Shown here in pieces: positions 7,342 to 15,029 of a stretch of 43,780 bases of DNA; positions within the stretch are counted from its first letter, which is position 1; each line of letters opens with the position of its first letter. The position numbers were made by a program, and so were the translations under genes. The notes below the pieces were generated by a model that saw only the letters and a program-made list of their open reading frames with translations, ran no database searches and was not told where the DNA came from. Source of the stretch: DATAVB01 sp040414495 (GTDB lineage Bacteria; Actinomycetota; Actinomycetes; Mycobacteriales; QHCD01); contig JBEDUI010000272.1 in the NCBI GenBank assembly GCA_040414495.1, positions 1-43,780 on the forward strand, given 5' to 3'.

Positions 7342-8202
7342 GTGAGCAGTGAGAACATCACGGCCGCGGCGAGCGGCACCGTGACGGTGGGAGACATCAC
7401 CGTCCGCCGGCTAGGTTACGGCGCGATGCAGCTGACCGGGCCGGGCGTCTGGGGCGATCCGCCCGACCACGACGAGGCCATCCGTGTGCTGCGGCGGGCG
7501 GTCGAGCTGGGTGTGAACTTCATCGATACGGCCGATTCGTACGGTCCGTACGTCAGTGAGGACCTGATCCGCGAGGCGCTGCATCCCTATGGGGACGTGG
7601 TGATCGCCACCAAGGGCGGGTTCGTCAGGACCGGCCCGGGCGCCTGGGTTCCGGTGGGACGGCCGGAGTACCTGCGCCAGGAGGTCGAGATGAGCCTGCG
7701 CCGACTCGGCCTGGAGCGTATCGACCTCTATCAGCTGCACCGCATCGATCCGCTGGTCCCGGTGGAGGATTCGCTCGGTGAATTGGTGGCGCTGCAGCGG
7801 GAAGGCAAGATCCGCCACATTGGACTGTCCGAAGTGGATGTCACGGAGATAGATCGGGCACGTAAAACGGCTGACATCGTCAGCGTCCAAAACCTCTACA
7901 ACGTGGCCAATCGCCAGTCCGAAGATGTGTTGAACTATTCCGAACGCGAAGGAATCGCCTTCATTCCGTGGTTCCCGATCGCGACCGGCGAATTGGCCAA
8001 GCCTGGCGGTGTGCTCGACGATGCCGCGCGGCGGTACGGTGCGACCCCGGCCCAGTTGGCGCTGGCCTGGCTGCTGCGGCGTTCGCCGGTGATGTTGCCG
8101 ATCCCAGGCACGAAATCGGTGGCGCACGTCGAGGAAAACATCGCAGCCAGCGGGCTGCAGCTGTCCGACGAGCAGTATCAGGAACTGGCCGACGCGGCCT
8201 GA
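7342..8202 (+). CDS. Aldo/keto reductase
   Basis: A 286-aa NADP-dependent aldo/keto reductase. The catalytic tetrad is visible as Asp62 and Tyr67 (FIDTADSYGP), Lys91 (ATKGGF) and His133 (QLHRID). The C-terminal cofactor segment contains MLPIPGTKSVAHVEEN. The start is the GTG at 7342, with GGAGG at 7330-7334. The gene lies 78 bp after the enolase-type dehydratase and on the same strand. It may be cotranscribed or have its own promoter in that gap. It would reduce or oxidise a sugar-derived aldehyde or ketone in the same pathway (inference). A strong hairpin terminator follows. Confidence 0.94.
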   Translation: MSSENITAAASGTVTVGDITVRRLGYGAMQLTGPGVWGDPPDHDEAIRVLRRAVELGVNFIDTADSYGPYVSEDLIREALHPYGDVVIATKGGFVRTGPGAWVPVGRPEYLRQEVEMSLRRLGLERIDLYQLHRIDPLVPVEDSLGELVALQREGKIRHIGLSEVDVTEIDRARKTADIVSVQNLYNVANRQSEDVLNYSEREGIAFIPWFPIATGELAKPGGVLDDAARRYGATPAQLALAWLLRRSPVMLPIPGTKSVAHVEENIAASGLQLSDEQYQELADAA

Positions 8203-8213
8203 TCTCGTTTTCG

Positions 8214-8255
8214 CGGTCATGCGGAAAGTTGGCGCTTTCTGCATGACCGTTATTT
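8214..8255. terminator. Bidirectional rho-independent terminator
   Basis: CGGTCATGCGGAAAG at 8214-8228 pairs with CTTTCTGCATGACCG at 8235-8249 (15 bp, one G-U pair) around TTGGCG, followed by TTATTT at 8250-8255. On the other strand the stem is preceded by AAACGAGATC, and it lies just beyond the convergent membrane-protein gene, so it can end transcripts from both sides. Confidence 0.85.
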
Positions 8256-8272
8256 CTGTGCTGGGGCTGATG

Positions 8273-9106
8273 TCATTCGGCGCGAAAAGCCGGCAGATTG
8301 GCCGCCACCCCGGCCAGCGCCCGCATTCGTTCCAGACAGCCGTCCGGTGAGACGGTGTCACTCCACCAACCAATAAGCTGCCGTCCTTCGATCCGCCAGG
8401 GAAACGGCTCGGTGCTCAGCAGCCATTCGACGACACGCGGGCCCAGCAGGTCGCTGGCCAGCCGGCGTTCGGCGACATTCTTCGCCGGCACCCGATAGCG
8501 CCGGTTGAATTCCTCGTCCTCGACATCGACGTCCGTAGGCATTAGGCCGGGCGTCACGCTGGTCACCACGTAATCATCCAGTCGCAGCTGGAAATCCGGG
8601 TAGGACGCCGGCAACTCCACCAGGCAGATCCGGGAACTGATCAACGCCGGACTGGCCGAGTCGGTCAGCCGGTAGACGTATCGGAACAGCGTGACCGGCC
8701 GGTCGTTCAGCTGTCCCTGCACGGCATCGAACGCCCACGCGGCGCTCTGTGGCTGGAACGGCTCGCGGCTCGATGCCGTACGCAGCCGGTCGTCCTTCCG
8801 TACGTACGCAAAGCCATTCCGCTCGGCCATTTTCACGAAATTGTGCCGGCGCAGCCAGTTGTAGATCCGCTTGACCAGCGCCCAGATGCTGGTCACCACG
8901 ACCGCGATTCCGAACACCACGTAAGCGACCACTTGGAGCAGGTCGCCGATATCGGTACCCGTTGCAATGCCTACGACGATGGCCCCGACAATCACCGCCA
9001 CGACGAGGACGATCGCCACGACCCGCACCACAGTGCGCAGTCCGCTACGGAGGTAGAACCGGGTGCCTGGGCGCCAGCGCGCCGGTTGTCGGCGATCGAC
9101 CATCAT
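8273..9106 (-). CDS. Membrane protein of unknown function
   Basis: A 277-aa protein. A basic N-terminus precedes two hydrophobic segments at about residues 26-49 and 57-80. The rest is a soluble domain of about 180 residues, probably cytoplasmic. That domain contains FNRRYRVPAKNVAERRLASDLL and VVEWLLSTEP, a pattern I associate with uncharacterised actinobacterial membrane proteins (DUF3137-like relatives), but I cannot name the family firmly. Two adjacent ATG codons (9106 and 9103) could serve as start. It is convergent to the aldo/keto reductase and separated by 54 bp from the downstream end of the hydrolase gene. No functional inference is possible. Confidence 0.75.
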   Translation of the reverse strand: MMVDRRQPARWRPGTRFYLRSGLRTVVRVVAIVLVVAVIVGAIVVGIATGTDIGDLLQVVAYVVFGIAVVVTSIWALVKRIYNWLRRHNFVKMAERNGFAYVRKDDRLRTASSREPFQPQSAAWAFDAVQGQLNDRPVTLFRYVYRLTDSASPALISSRICLVELPASYPDFQLRLDDYVVTSVTPGLMPTDVDVEDEEFNRRYRVPAKNVAERRLASDLLGPRVVEWLLSTEPFPWRIEGRQLIGWWSDTVSPDGCLERMRALAGVAANLPAFRAE

Positions 9107-9160
9107 GCCGGCATTCTCCCGGACGGTCCGGGATGCGCGACATCAGGTCTGGCGCGATCT

Positions 9161-9787
9161 CTAGGCAGCTACCCCGATCGTCAACTCGGTGATCTCATCC
9201 AGCGGCGCCACCCGAGCGAACCGGCCCGCTTCCATTGCCTCCAAGGCATTCTCGTGCAGTCGCTGCGTCTGTGCCGTGACGCAGTCGGCCACCACGGTCA
9301 TCCGGTAATCGCGCATGTAGCCGGATCGGGTCGTGGACTCGACACAGACATTCGTGACCACACCAGTGACGATCAGATCGGTCACACCCAGACCGCGCAG
9401 CAGCTGTTCCAACCGCGTACCGAGGAACGCGTCGTAGCGCGGCTTGTCGATGACGAATTCCCCGTCCCACGGCGCCAGCTCGTCGATGACGTCTGCGTCC
9501 CAACTGCCCTGAACGAGGGCACCGCGTTCCCGCAATGCGGCCGCCATCTCACGGTCGGCGTCCACGATCGGATTCACGTACGCCGGTCCGGCGTCGATCA
9601 TCGAGCTGTCCCAGCAGTGTCGGGTGAAGATCACCGGCCGCCCGAGCGCGCGGGCACGATTCAGCGCCTCCACATTGCGCCGGACCACGCGGTCGTTGTT
9701 GACCAGTGGAGCGGCGATCGATGGGATCGACCCGTCCGGGTGGCAGAAGCCGTTCTGCATATCGATAACGAGCAGCGCACTAGTCAT
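9161..9787 (-). CDS. Isochorismatase-family cysteine hydrolase
   Basis: A 208-aa hydrolase of the isochorismatase/nicotinamidase superfamily. The catalytic triad is readable as Asp9 (LLVIDMQNGF), Lys115 (IDKPRYDAF) and Cys148 (TNVCVESTTR), with the cis-peptide segment GVVTNV. The start at 9787 has GGAGA seven bases upstream; an open frame extends 11 codons further but lacks a ribosome site. Members hydrolyse amides such as nicotinamide, N-carbamoyl compounds or biuret. The RSGYMRDY and VADCVTA segments are common to N-carbamoylsarcosine amidase-like enzymes. The substrate is not determined. A symmetric dyad lies directly upstream of the start. Confidence 0.92.
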   Translation of the reverse strand: MTSALLVIDMQNGFCHPDGSIPSIAAPLVNNDRVVRRNVEALNRARALGRPVIFTRHCWDSSMIDAGPAYVNPIVDADREMAAALRERGALVQGSWDADVIDELAPWDGEFVIDKPRYDAFLGTRLEQLLRGLGVTDLIVTGVVTNVCVESTTRSGYMRDYRMTVVADCVTAQTQRLHENALEAMEAGRFARVAPLDEITELTIGVAA

Positions 9788-9801
9788 CGCATTTCTCCGT
9801 T

Positions 9802-9824
9802 CAGGATGTGGTGCAGACATCCTG
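9802..9824. promoter_or_regulatory. Dyad upstream of the isochorismatase-family gene
   Basis: CAGGATGT at 9802-9809 and ACATCCTG at 9817-9824 form a perfect 8-bp inverted repeat with a 7-nt centre, 15 bp upstream of the ATG at 9787. Its position fits an operator or 5'-UTR hairpin rather than a terminator of the upstream cytochrome gene, because no U tract follows. Confidence 0.45.
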
Positions 9825-9890
9825 GAACGTGACTGTTAAGCCTGATCGATACTGCATTTCGCGGCAGTTAACGCCGTCGAATTCATCCGC

Positions 9891-10613
9891 TCAGGCCGCC
9901 GAGTCGGACCCGCCCGGCGCGGTCGGACGCTGCCGGGGGACCGGCCGACGGGGAAATGCGCTCGTATCCCGCTCGTCCGGGCTGATCGGCCCGAGCACCT
10001 CCTCGGCCCAACCGCGATGTTCCCGGCGGGCCCAATTCCCGGGCACGATTCCGGTGCGCATGCCGCGGCGGGCCAGCGGATCGCGGGTGGCGAAATACAG
10101 ATGGCCGGCCAGCATCGCGACCACGGCGTAGGCGAGCCAGTCGTGCACGAAGGTTGCACCGGTGCGATATTTCACCGGCCAGGCGTTCGCGTACCGCATC
10201 ACCAGGCCCGTGCCCAACATGACCAGGATCGAACCGGCGACAAAGGCCGAATTGATCTTCTGGCCGGCGTTAAATTTCCCAACCGGCAGCCGGCCCGAAC
10301 GCCGGTCCGAGGCTCGCAGCCACTGCCGGTCCACCGGCAAGAACCGGTTCAGCCGGACGATGTCGGCCCGGAACGCCTTGGAGAACAGTCCGATCAGAAC
10401 CGGTACCGGCAACCCGATCCCGGCGTACACGTGGATCTGTTCGACCAACGCCCGCTCCCCGACCAGAACCGAAAGCGGGCCTATATAGAGGACAGCCGCG
10501 GTCACCAGGCAGATGCCCATGAGGGCCGCGACCCCGCGATGCACCCAGCGTTCGGCCCAGGTGATCCGGAGCAGTTCGCCCGGCCCGGGCGTCGGGTCAG
10601 CTGGTCGGCGCAT
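9891..10613 (-). CDS. Cytochrome b561/b6-type membrane subunit of a molybdoenzyme
   Basis: A 240-aa integral membrane protein with four to five hydrophobic segments. Candidate haem-ligand histidines are in WVHRGVAAL, QIHVYAGI, FVHDWLAY and AGHLYFA. This layout matches cytochrome b/b6 proteins of the formate-dehydrogenase gamma/cytochrome b561 group. The start at 10613 gives MRRPADPTPGPGELLRITWAE and overlaps the end of the molybdopterin oxidoreductase gene by 17 bp, so the two are translationally coupled. The role is to shuttle electrons between the quinone pool and the periplasmic molybdoenzyme, analogous to MsrQ with MsrP. It is not clearly an MsrQ orthologue. The C-terminal tail is Pro/Arg-rich. 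Confidence 0.85.
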   Translation of the reverse strand: MRRPADPTPGPGELLRITWAERWVHRGVAALMGICLVTAAVLYIGPLSVLVGERALVEQIHVYAGIGLPVPVLIGLFSKAFRADIVRLNRFLPVDRQWLRASDRRSGRLPVGKFNAGQKINSAFVAGSILVMLGTGLVMRYANAWPVKYRTGATFVHDWLAYAVVAMLAGHLYFATRDPLARRGMRTGIVPGNWARREHRGWAEEVLGPISPDERDTSAFPRRPVPRQRPTAPGGSDSAA

Positions 10614-11307
10614 CGTCGCGCCCGTTCGAACGACCGACCCAGCCGTCGACGTCGTAGCCGAGGTGCTCCCAGTAACCGGGCTCGACCCGTTTGGTGAGCT
10701 GGATCCCGCCGAGCCACTTGCAGCTCTTGTAGCCGTACATCGGCGCCACGTACATCCGAACCGGTCCGCCATGGTTCCGGCTCACCGGCCCGCCCAGCAT
10801 CGAGGTCGCGACCAACACGTCGCGGCGGCGCGCCTGCGGCAGCGTGAGGCTTTCGGTGTATTCACCGTCAAACGAAGTGAATCGGACGGCGGTGGCCTCG
10901 GGCTTGACGCCGACATGGTCGAGCAGGTCGGGTAGTGCGACGCCGGACCAGTGCACGTTCGGTACCCGCCAGCCGGTCACGCACTGGAAGTCCCGGGTCA
11001 ACGAGGTCTGCCGCATCGCATGAAGGTCGGCCATGGTGAGCGTCATCGGGCGCTCGACCAGGCCGCCAACGGTGAGGCGGTAGTCGGCCGCGGTGCGCTT
11101 CGGGATGCTGCTGGTCACCGAGTAGAACCGGAAGCCGCCGCCGTCGGGCACCAGACCGGAGAGCCCGGTGGGGTCACGGCTCTGCACCGGCGCCAGGACC
11201 GCCTGCTCGAAGTCCTGCAGTTTCGTTCCGACCACAACACCGACCGCGCCGATGCCCAGCATCGACAGCACGATCCGGCGACCGACCGGCTTTCCTTCTA
11301 CGCCCAC
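10597..11307 (-). CDS. Tat-exported molybdopterin-dependent oxidoreductase (sulfite oxidase/MsrP-like)
   Basis: A 236-aa sulfite-oxidase-fold protein. The start is the GTG at 11307, which gives a twin-arginine signal (GRRIVL, Arg10-Arg11) followed by a hydrophobic stretch GIGAVGVVVG. The mature enzyme would be exported folded, with an uncleaved or cleaved anchor. The molybdenum-binding cysteine is Cys109 in FQCVTGWRV. Other family landmarks are VHWSGVALPDLL, RNHGGPVRM and YGYKSCKWLGGI. The longer open frame upstream lies in the promoter region shared with the divergent ACT gene. It is paired with the overlapping cytochrome b gene. Candidate substrates are methionine sulfoxide, sulfite or another small oxidised compound; this is not decidable here. 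Confidence 0.9.
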   Translation of the reverse strand: MGVEGKPVGRRIVLSMLGIGAVGVVVGTKLQDFEQAVLAPVQSRDPTGLSGLVPDGGGFRFYSVTSSIPKRTAADYRLTVGGLVERPMTLTMADLHAMRQTSLTRDFQCVTGWRVPNVHWSGVALPDLLDHVGVKPEATAVRFTSFDGEYTESLTLPQARRRDVLVATSMLGGPVSRNHGGPVRMYVAPMYGYKSCKWLGGIQLTKRVEPGYWEHLGYDVDGWVGRSNGRDDAPTS

Positions 11308-11496
11308 GTTGTCATTCTGCGCCCGGATTAGGGGACTCTTACGCCGCCACCGCCAGCCGCAAGGGTTTCGTAATGTCCGCGCCTGGGCGATCGGTTTCAC
11401 GCGGCCGTAACACGTCTGAAAAAGCCCGGCCGTAGCTTCAGATCCTGAGCGGGGAACCGTTCGGGTCATCGACGACGCGCCAGGGCAGGAGAACCG

Positions 11497-12141
11497 ATGT
11501 TGATCCACATCAGAATTTCGCTTCCCGACAAACCCGGTGCGCTCGGGCAGATCGGTGCACTGACCGGATCACACGGTGCCGACATCGTCAGCATGCAGGT
11601 GCTCACGCGGATGAAAGGTCGTGCGCTGGACGATTTGTACCTGTCGGTCCCCGATCGCCCGCGAGTGGCCACGATCATCGAGGCGCTCGAGTCGGTGCCA
11701 GGTGTACGGGTGCATGGAATGCGGGAAAGTGTGCACGTTCCCGGTGCGCACCCGGACCTCGATCTGCTCGGTCACGTGTTGCATAACCCGGATCGCGGTC
11801 TGCGGACCCTCACCGATATGGCGCCGATGGTATTCACGACGGACTGGGCGGCCCTGCAGTTGGTGCAGGATTCGGGTTCGGCCACGTTGTACGGCAGCGT
11901 CGGGTGTCCGGAGCCGTTGCCGCTGCTCAAAACGATTCCGCACCGACCCGTGCGTGATGACGCCGGCGATCTGAAGCTGGCCATGGTTCCGCTACACGAG
12001 GGCCGATTGGTGTTGGTTATCGGCCGGGACAAGGGGCCGGCTTTCCACCCGATCGAGTTGTCGCATCTGAATACGGTCGTCGAGCTCACGATGGCCGCTG
12101 GGGCTGAGGTATCGACCCGATCGGCGGTCCACGGCGGCTAA
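11497..12141 (+). CDS. ACT-domain protein
   Basis: A 214-aa protein beginning with a clear ACT domain (residues 1-75: LIHIRISLPDKPGALGQIGA, then DIVSMQVL). ACT domains bind amino acids and usually regulate enzymes. The remaining 140 residues form an unrecognised alpha/beta domain (WAALQLVQDSGSATLYGSV...). It has no catalytic module, so it could be a stand-alone amino-acid sensor. The ATG at 11497 has AGGAG eight bases upstream. It diverges from the molybdoenzyme genes with a 189-bp gap. Similar stand-alone ACT proteins occur in actinobacteria without known role. Confidence 0.82.
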   Translation: MLIHIRISLPDKPGALGQIGALTGSHGADIVSMQVLTRMKGRALDDLYLSVPDRPRVATIIEALESVPGVRVHGMRESVHVPGAHPDLDLLGHVLHNPDRGLRTLTDMAPMVFTTDWAALQLVQDSGSATLYGSVGCPEPLPLLKTIPHRPVRDDAGDLKLAMVPLHEGRLVLVIGRDKGPAFHPIELSHLNTVVELTMAAGAEVSTRSAVHGG

Positions 12142-12278
12142 TCGTACGAGGTGTTTTGTTCAGAATTTCTTCACCTTGGGATGGGCTTTTGACCATACGT
12201 CCTGCCTTAAGGTTTTTGCGTTTGACCGGATACGGTGGTTGATCGCGAGGAGCGCAATGGGTCGGACATGGCGATGCA

Positions 12279-13235
12279 ATGCCGGCCGCTGACATGTCGG
12301 TCATCAAGGCCACCGGCCTGGTTAAACGGTTTGACGATACGCTGGCCGTCGACGGTGTCGACCTGACCGTCGAGGCCGGAGAAATCCACGGAATAGTCGG
12401 TCCGAACGGCGCCGGAAAAACCACCGTCCTCGGCATGCTGATGGGTCTGGTCGGGCCCGATGCGGGAACGCTGCGCGTTTTCGACCGCAGCTGGGGCGAA
12501 CACGGGCAGCGGATGCTCGAGGGCGTGGCCGGATTCATTGAGAACCCGCGCTTCTATCCGTATCTGACCGCGCGGCGCAATCTCACGCTCTTGGCCGGCC
12601 TCGACCGTCCACTCGCGACAGATCGTGTCGACACGGCACTTGAGCTGGCCGGCCTCGATGGCGACAACAACGGGCGGGTTGGCGGATATTCGCTGGGAAT
12701 GCGGCAGCGGTTGGGCCTGGCCGCGGCATTGCTGCGTAATCCGCGGTTGCTGATTCTGGACGAGCCGGCCAACGGACTCGACCCGGCGGGCATCCGCGAT
12801 ATGCGGGATATGATTCGCCGGCTGCGTACGCAGGGAATGACGGTTCTGCTCTCCAGCCACAATATGGCGGAGATCGAGGATCTCTGTGACAACGTCACGA
12901 TCATGCGCGCCGGCTCGGTGGTGTTCACCGGATCGGTCCGGGACTTGTGGGCGCAGGCGCCGGATCCCGTATTCCACCTGCAGACCAGCGACGACGACGG
13001 CGCGGCCGGATTGGCCCGGGCCGTACCCGGAGTCGAGGCCGAACCGCATTCCGGTGGCGGATTGGTCGTGCACGCGGGGCGGGAACGGCTGGATACGTAC
13101 GCGATCGAATTGGGCCGGAACGGGATTGCGATCCGCTCGCTGCGGCTGACCCGCCGGCCGCTGGAGGCGTTGTTCTTCAGGCTCACCGAGAGGCAACCCG
13201 ACTCGGTGACCGACCCCGTGCCAGAGGTGGTGTGA
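12279..13235 (+). CDS. ABC transporter ATP-binding protein
   Basis: A 318-aa ATPase of the ABC-2 exporter type (CcmA/DrrA group). Walker A is GPNGAGKTT with Lys47, the signature is YSLGMRQRLG, Walker B is LLILDEPANGLD, and a switch histidine occurs in LLSSHNMAEIEDLCD. The C-terminal 90 residues are the extra domain seen in bacitracin or antibiotic exporters. The start is uncertain: ATG codons at 12279 and 12294 are in frame and neither has an ideal ribosome site. Twin TTGACC elements 33 bp apart (12189 and 12222) lie upstream. The permease starts 1 bp after the stop. Substrate unknown. Confidence 0.93.
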   Translation: MPAADMSVIKATGLVKRFDDTLAVDGVDLTVEAGEIHGIVGPNGAGKTTVLGMLMGLVGPDAGTLRVFDRSWGEHGQRMLEGVAGFIENPRFYPYLTARRNLTLLAGLDRPLATDRVDTALELAGLDGDNNGRVGGYSLGMRQRLGLAAALLRNPRLLILDEPANGLDPAGIRDMRDMIRRLRTQGMTVLLSSHNMAEIEDLCDNVTIMRAGSVVFTGSVRDLWAQAPDPVFHLQTSDDDGAAGLARAVPGVEAEPHSGGGLVVHAGRERLDTYAIELGRNGIAIRSLRLTRRPLEALFFRLTERQPDSVTDPVPEVV

Positions 13236-13236
13236 A

Positions 13237-14085
13237 ATGACCGCGATCGCCGCACCGGTGGTTCTCGACGGACCAGGTTCCTGGGTCGCCGTACGTGGTG
13301 AGCTGGTCAAGCTCGCACTGCAGCGTAAAATCCAGGCGGTGCTATTGGCCTGTGTGCTGGCGCCTTTTTTGTTCGTGTCCATCTTGGACATGCAGAGCAG
13401 CCTGCCCGAGGACACGTTGTTCGGCCGCTGGGTGCATACGTCGGGACTGGCCACGCCGTTGGTGGTACTGGGTTTCGTGACGCAATGGGCTTTGCCGGCG
13501 TTGACCAGTATTGTGGCCGGCGACATTTTCTCCTCCGAGGACCGGTACGGAACCTGGAAGACGATCCTGACCCGATCCCGTAGCCGCGGCGAGATCTTCG
13601 TCGCGAAAACGCTGGCGGCGCTGCTGTATTCGCTTGGGGTGGTGGCGTTGTTGGGCGGCGCGAGTTTGGCCGCCGGGGTCCTGTTGGTCGGTCGGCAGCC
13701 GTTGGTCGGACTTTCCGGTACGTTGATCGGCCCGGGCCACGGTTCGGTCCTGGTGTTGGCCAGTTGGGGCAGCGTGCTGCCGACGGCGTTGGCCTTCACC
13801 GCGCTCGGTTTGCTGCTCTCGGTCGCCAGTCGCAGCGGCCCGGTCGGCATCGGCGGTCCGCTGGTCGTTGGCCTGCTGATGCAGTTGGCATCGCTGTCGG
13901 GAGCGGCCGATCCGGTACGGGGACTGCTGTTGAGTGTTCCGTTTAACGCCTGGCACGGCTTTTTCGTCGAACACCCATTTTATGGCCCGTTCGAGAACGG
14001 CCTGATCACCAGCCTCGCCTATTTCCTGGCGTGTCTGACCGCGGCGTACCTGGTATTCCGCCGGCGCGATATCACGGTGAGTTGA
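13237..14085 (+). CDS. ABC-2 type transporter permease
   Basis: A 282-aa membrane protein with six predicted hydrophobic helices, the first near residues 31-50 (IQAVLLACVLAPFLFVSIL). It contains the ABC-2 permease pattern IVAGDIFSSEDRYGTWKTILTRSRSR between TM2 and TM3. It partners the ATPase encoded 1 bp upstream, and the lipoprotein gene follows after 1 bp, so the three form one operon. Such systems export drugs, peptides or lipids. The lipoprotein may be an accessory factor on the outer face. Confidence 0.92.
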   Translation: MTAIAAPVVLDGPGSWVAVRGELVKLALQRKIQAVLLACVLAPFLFVSILDMQSSLPEDTLFGRWVHTSGLATPLVVLGFVTQWALPALTSIVAGDIFSSEDRYGTWKTILTRSRSRGEIFVAKTLAALLYSLGVVALLGGASLAAGVLLVGRQPLVGLSGTLIGPGHGSVLVLASWGSVLPTALAFTALGLLLSVASRSGPVGIGGPLVVGLLMQLASLSGAADPVRGLLLSVPFNAWHGFFVEHPFYGPFENGLITSLAYFLACLTAAYLVFRRRDITVS

Positions 14086-14086
14086 C

Positions 14087-14518
14087 ATGCGGACAATACC
14101 GCTGCTGGTCGGTGGCGCGCTGCTGGTCGGCTTGACCGCCTGTGGTTCGGGCGGAATTACGGCCACCCGGGTCGATGCATCGGTCGCCCCGACATTCGCC
14201 AACCTGTACGTGCTACAGCAGGCGCAAAACGGCGCCGCGGTCAGCGTCGAGGCGTTGCATTCGCAGGCGAGGTGTACCCGCGGCGATCAGTCCACACCGG
14301 ACAGAGGAGCGGGTGAGGACTGGGTCTGCCAGGTCCAGTGGATCAAACAGGGTCCGGCGGTGGCCACGTACAGCTTGCACGTGCAGACCAACGGCTGTTA
14401 CACGGCCGAAGGCGACGGCCCGGCCGACGTCAATGGTTCGCCGACCATCACCACCCAGAGCGGCGATGTCGTGGCCAACCCGCTGTACAAATTCGACGGC
14501 TGCTTCGACACGACCTGA
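14087..14518 (+). CDS. Lipoprotein of the ABC transporter operon
   Basis: A 143-aa predicted lipoprotein. The signal peptide ends in the lipobox LTAC with Cys19. The mature part has four cysteines besides the lipidated one (in ARCTRG, WVCQV, NGCYT and DGCFD), suggesting two disulfides outside the membrane. No known domain is recognised. The gene starts 1 bp after the permease stop, which makes functional linkage to the exporter likely, for example as a substrate-handling or immunity subunit. It ends immediately next to the convergent cupredoxin-like gene with no spacer. Confidence 0.8.
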   Translation: MRTIPLLVGGALLVGLTACGSGGITATRVDASVAPTFANLYVLQQAQNGAAVSVEALHSQARCTRGDQSTPDRGAGEDWVCQVQWIKQGPAVATYSLHVQTNGCYTAEGDGPADVNGSPTITTQSGDVVANPLYKFDGCFDTT

Positions 14519-14953
14519 CTATTTGACGACAAGCACTGTGCGCTGACCCCCGCTGATAACCGCGTACCGGCCGGCCTTCTTCGGTGCCCGCAACGTCGTG
14601 CTGCCGCGGCCGGCCACCTTCACCGCGAGATTCATCGCGTGCAACGTAACCGTATGAGGCGTCCCGTCCTGATTGCGTACCGCGACGGTGGCTCCGGGCC
14701 CCACCGGACCGGAAACGTGCAGGGTGTCACGCTTGATCGTGATCGATGGCCGGGTGGCTTTCGTCCAGGCCCGAGCCGGCTTTTTGGTCGGTTCCGGCGC
14801 ACGCGAGGGAAGCGGCGGAATAGACGACGAGACGGTGGGGGTGACGCTGGGCTCCGGCGTGCCTTGCGCGGCCGTGTGAGCCGACTGGCCACAGGCGGCG
14901 AGCCCGACGACCAGAGAACCGGCGGAGGCGGCGATCAACAGCGAACGCGACAT
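14519..14953 (-). CDS. Cupredoxin-like lipoprotein lacking copper ligands
   Basis: A 144-aa lipoprotein with lipobox LAAC (Cys21), then a Pro/Thr/Ser-rich linker to about residue 60, then an 80-residue domain. The domain contains VRNQDGTPHTVTLHA and LRAPKKAGRYAVI, the standard beta-strand landmarks of plastocyanin/azurin-type cupredoxins. The first His ligand (in TPHTV) is present. The C-terminal Cys-His-Met loop that should follow GxYxV is missing: the protein reads AGRYAVISGGQRTVLVVK and ends. Copper binding is therefore unlikely. The gene diverges from the two-component system across a 76-bp gap and may be regulated by it. Confidence 0.82.
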   Translation of the reverse strand: MSRSLLIAASAGSLVVGLAACGQSAHTAAQGTPEPSVTPTVSSSIPPLPSRAPEPTKKPARAWTKATRPSITIKRDTLHVSGPVGPGATVAVRNQDGTPHTVTLHAMNLAVKVAGRGSTTLRAPKKAGRYAVISGGQRTVLVVK

Positions 14954-14987
14954 GCCCGGACTCTACGGCTCGCAGGTTAACGGCGAT

Positions 14988-15004
14988 CCTCAGCATTCCC
15001 TCAG
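14988..15004. promoter_or_regulatory. Direct repeat for an OmpR-family regulator (MprA-box-like)
   Basis: CCTCAG occurs at 14988-14993 and again at 14999-15004, exactly 11 bp apart. Tandem direct half-sites one helical turn apart are the normal operator for OmpR/PhoB-type regulators, and mycobacterial MprA boxes also contain CTCAG-like half-sites. It lies 26 bp upstream of the response-regulator start, in the gap shared with the cupredoxin-like lipoprotein gene. Confidence 0.5.
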
Positions 15005-15029
15005 GTCGGCGGGCAAGACTCTTTGTGCG

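Noticed and set aside
12207..13850. Minus-strand open frame of 547 codons across the ABC transporter genes
   Set aside because: It is antisense to two well-supported ABC genes with intact Walker motifs; the translation is low-complexity and unlike any family.
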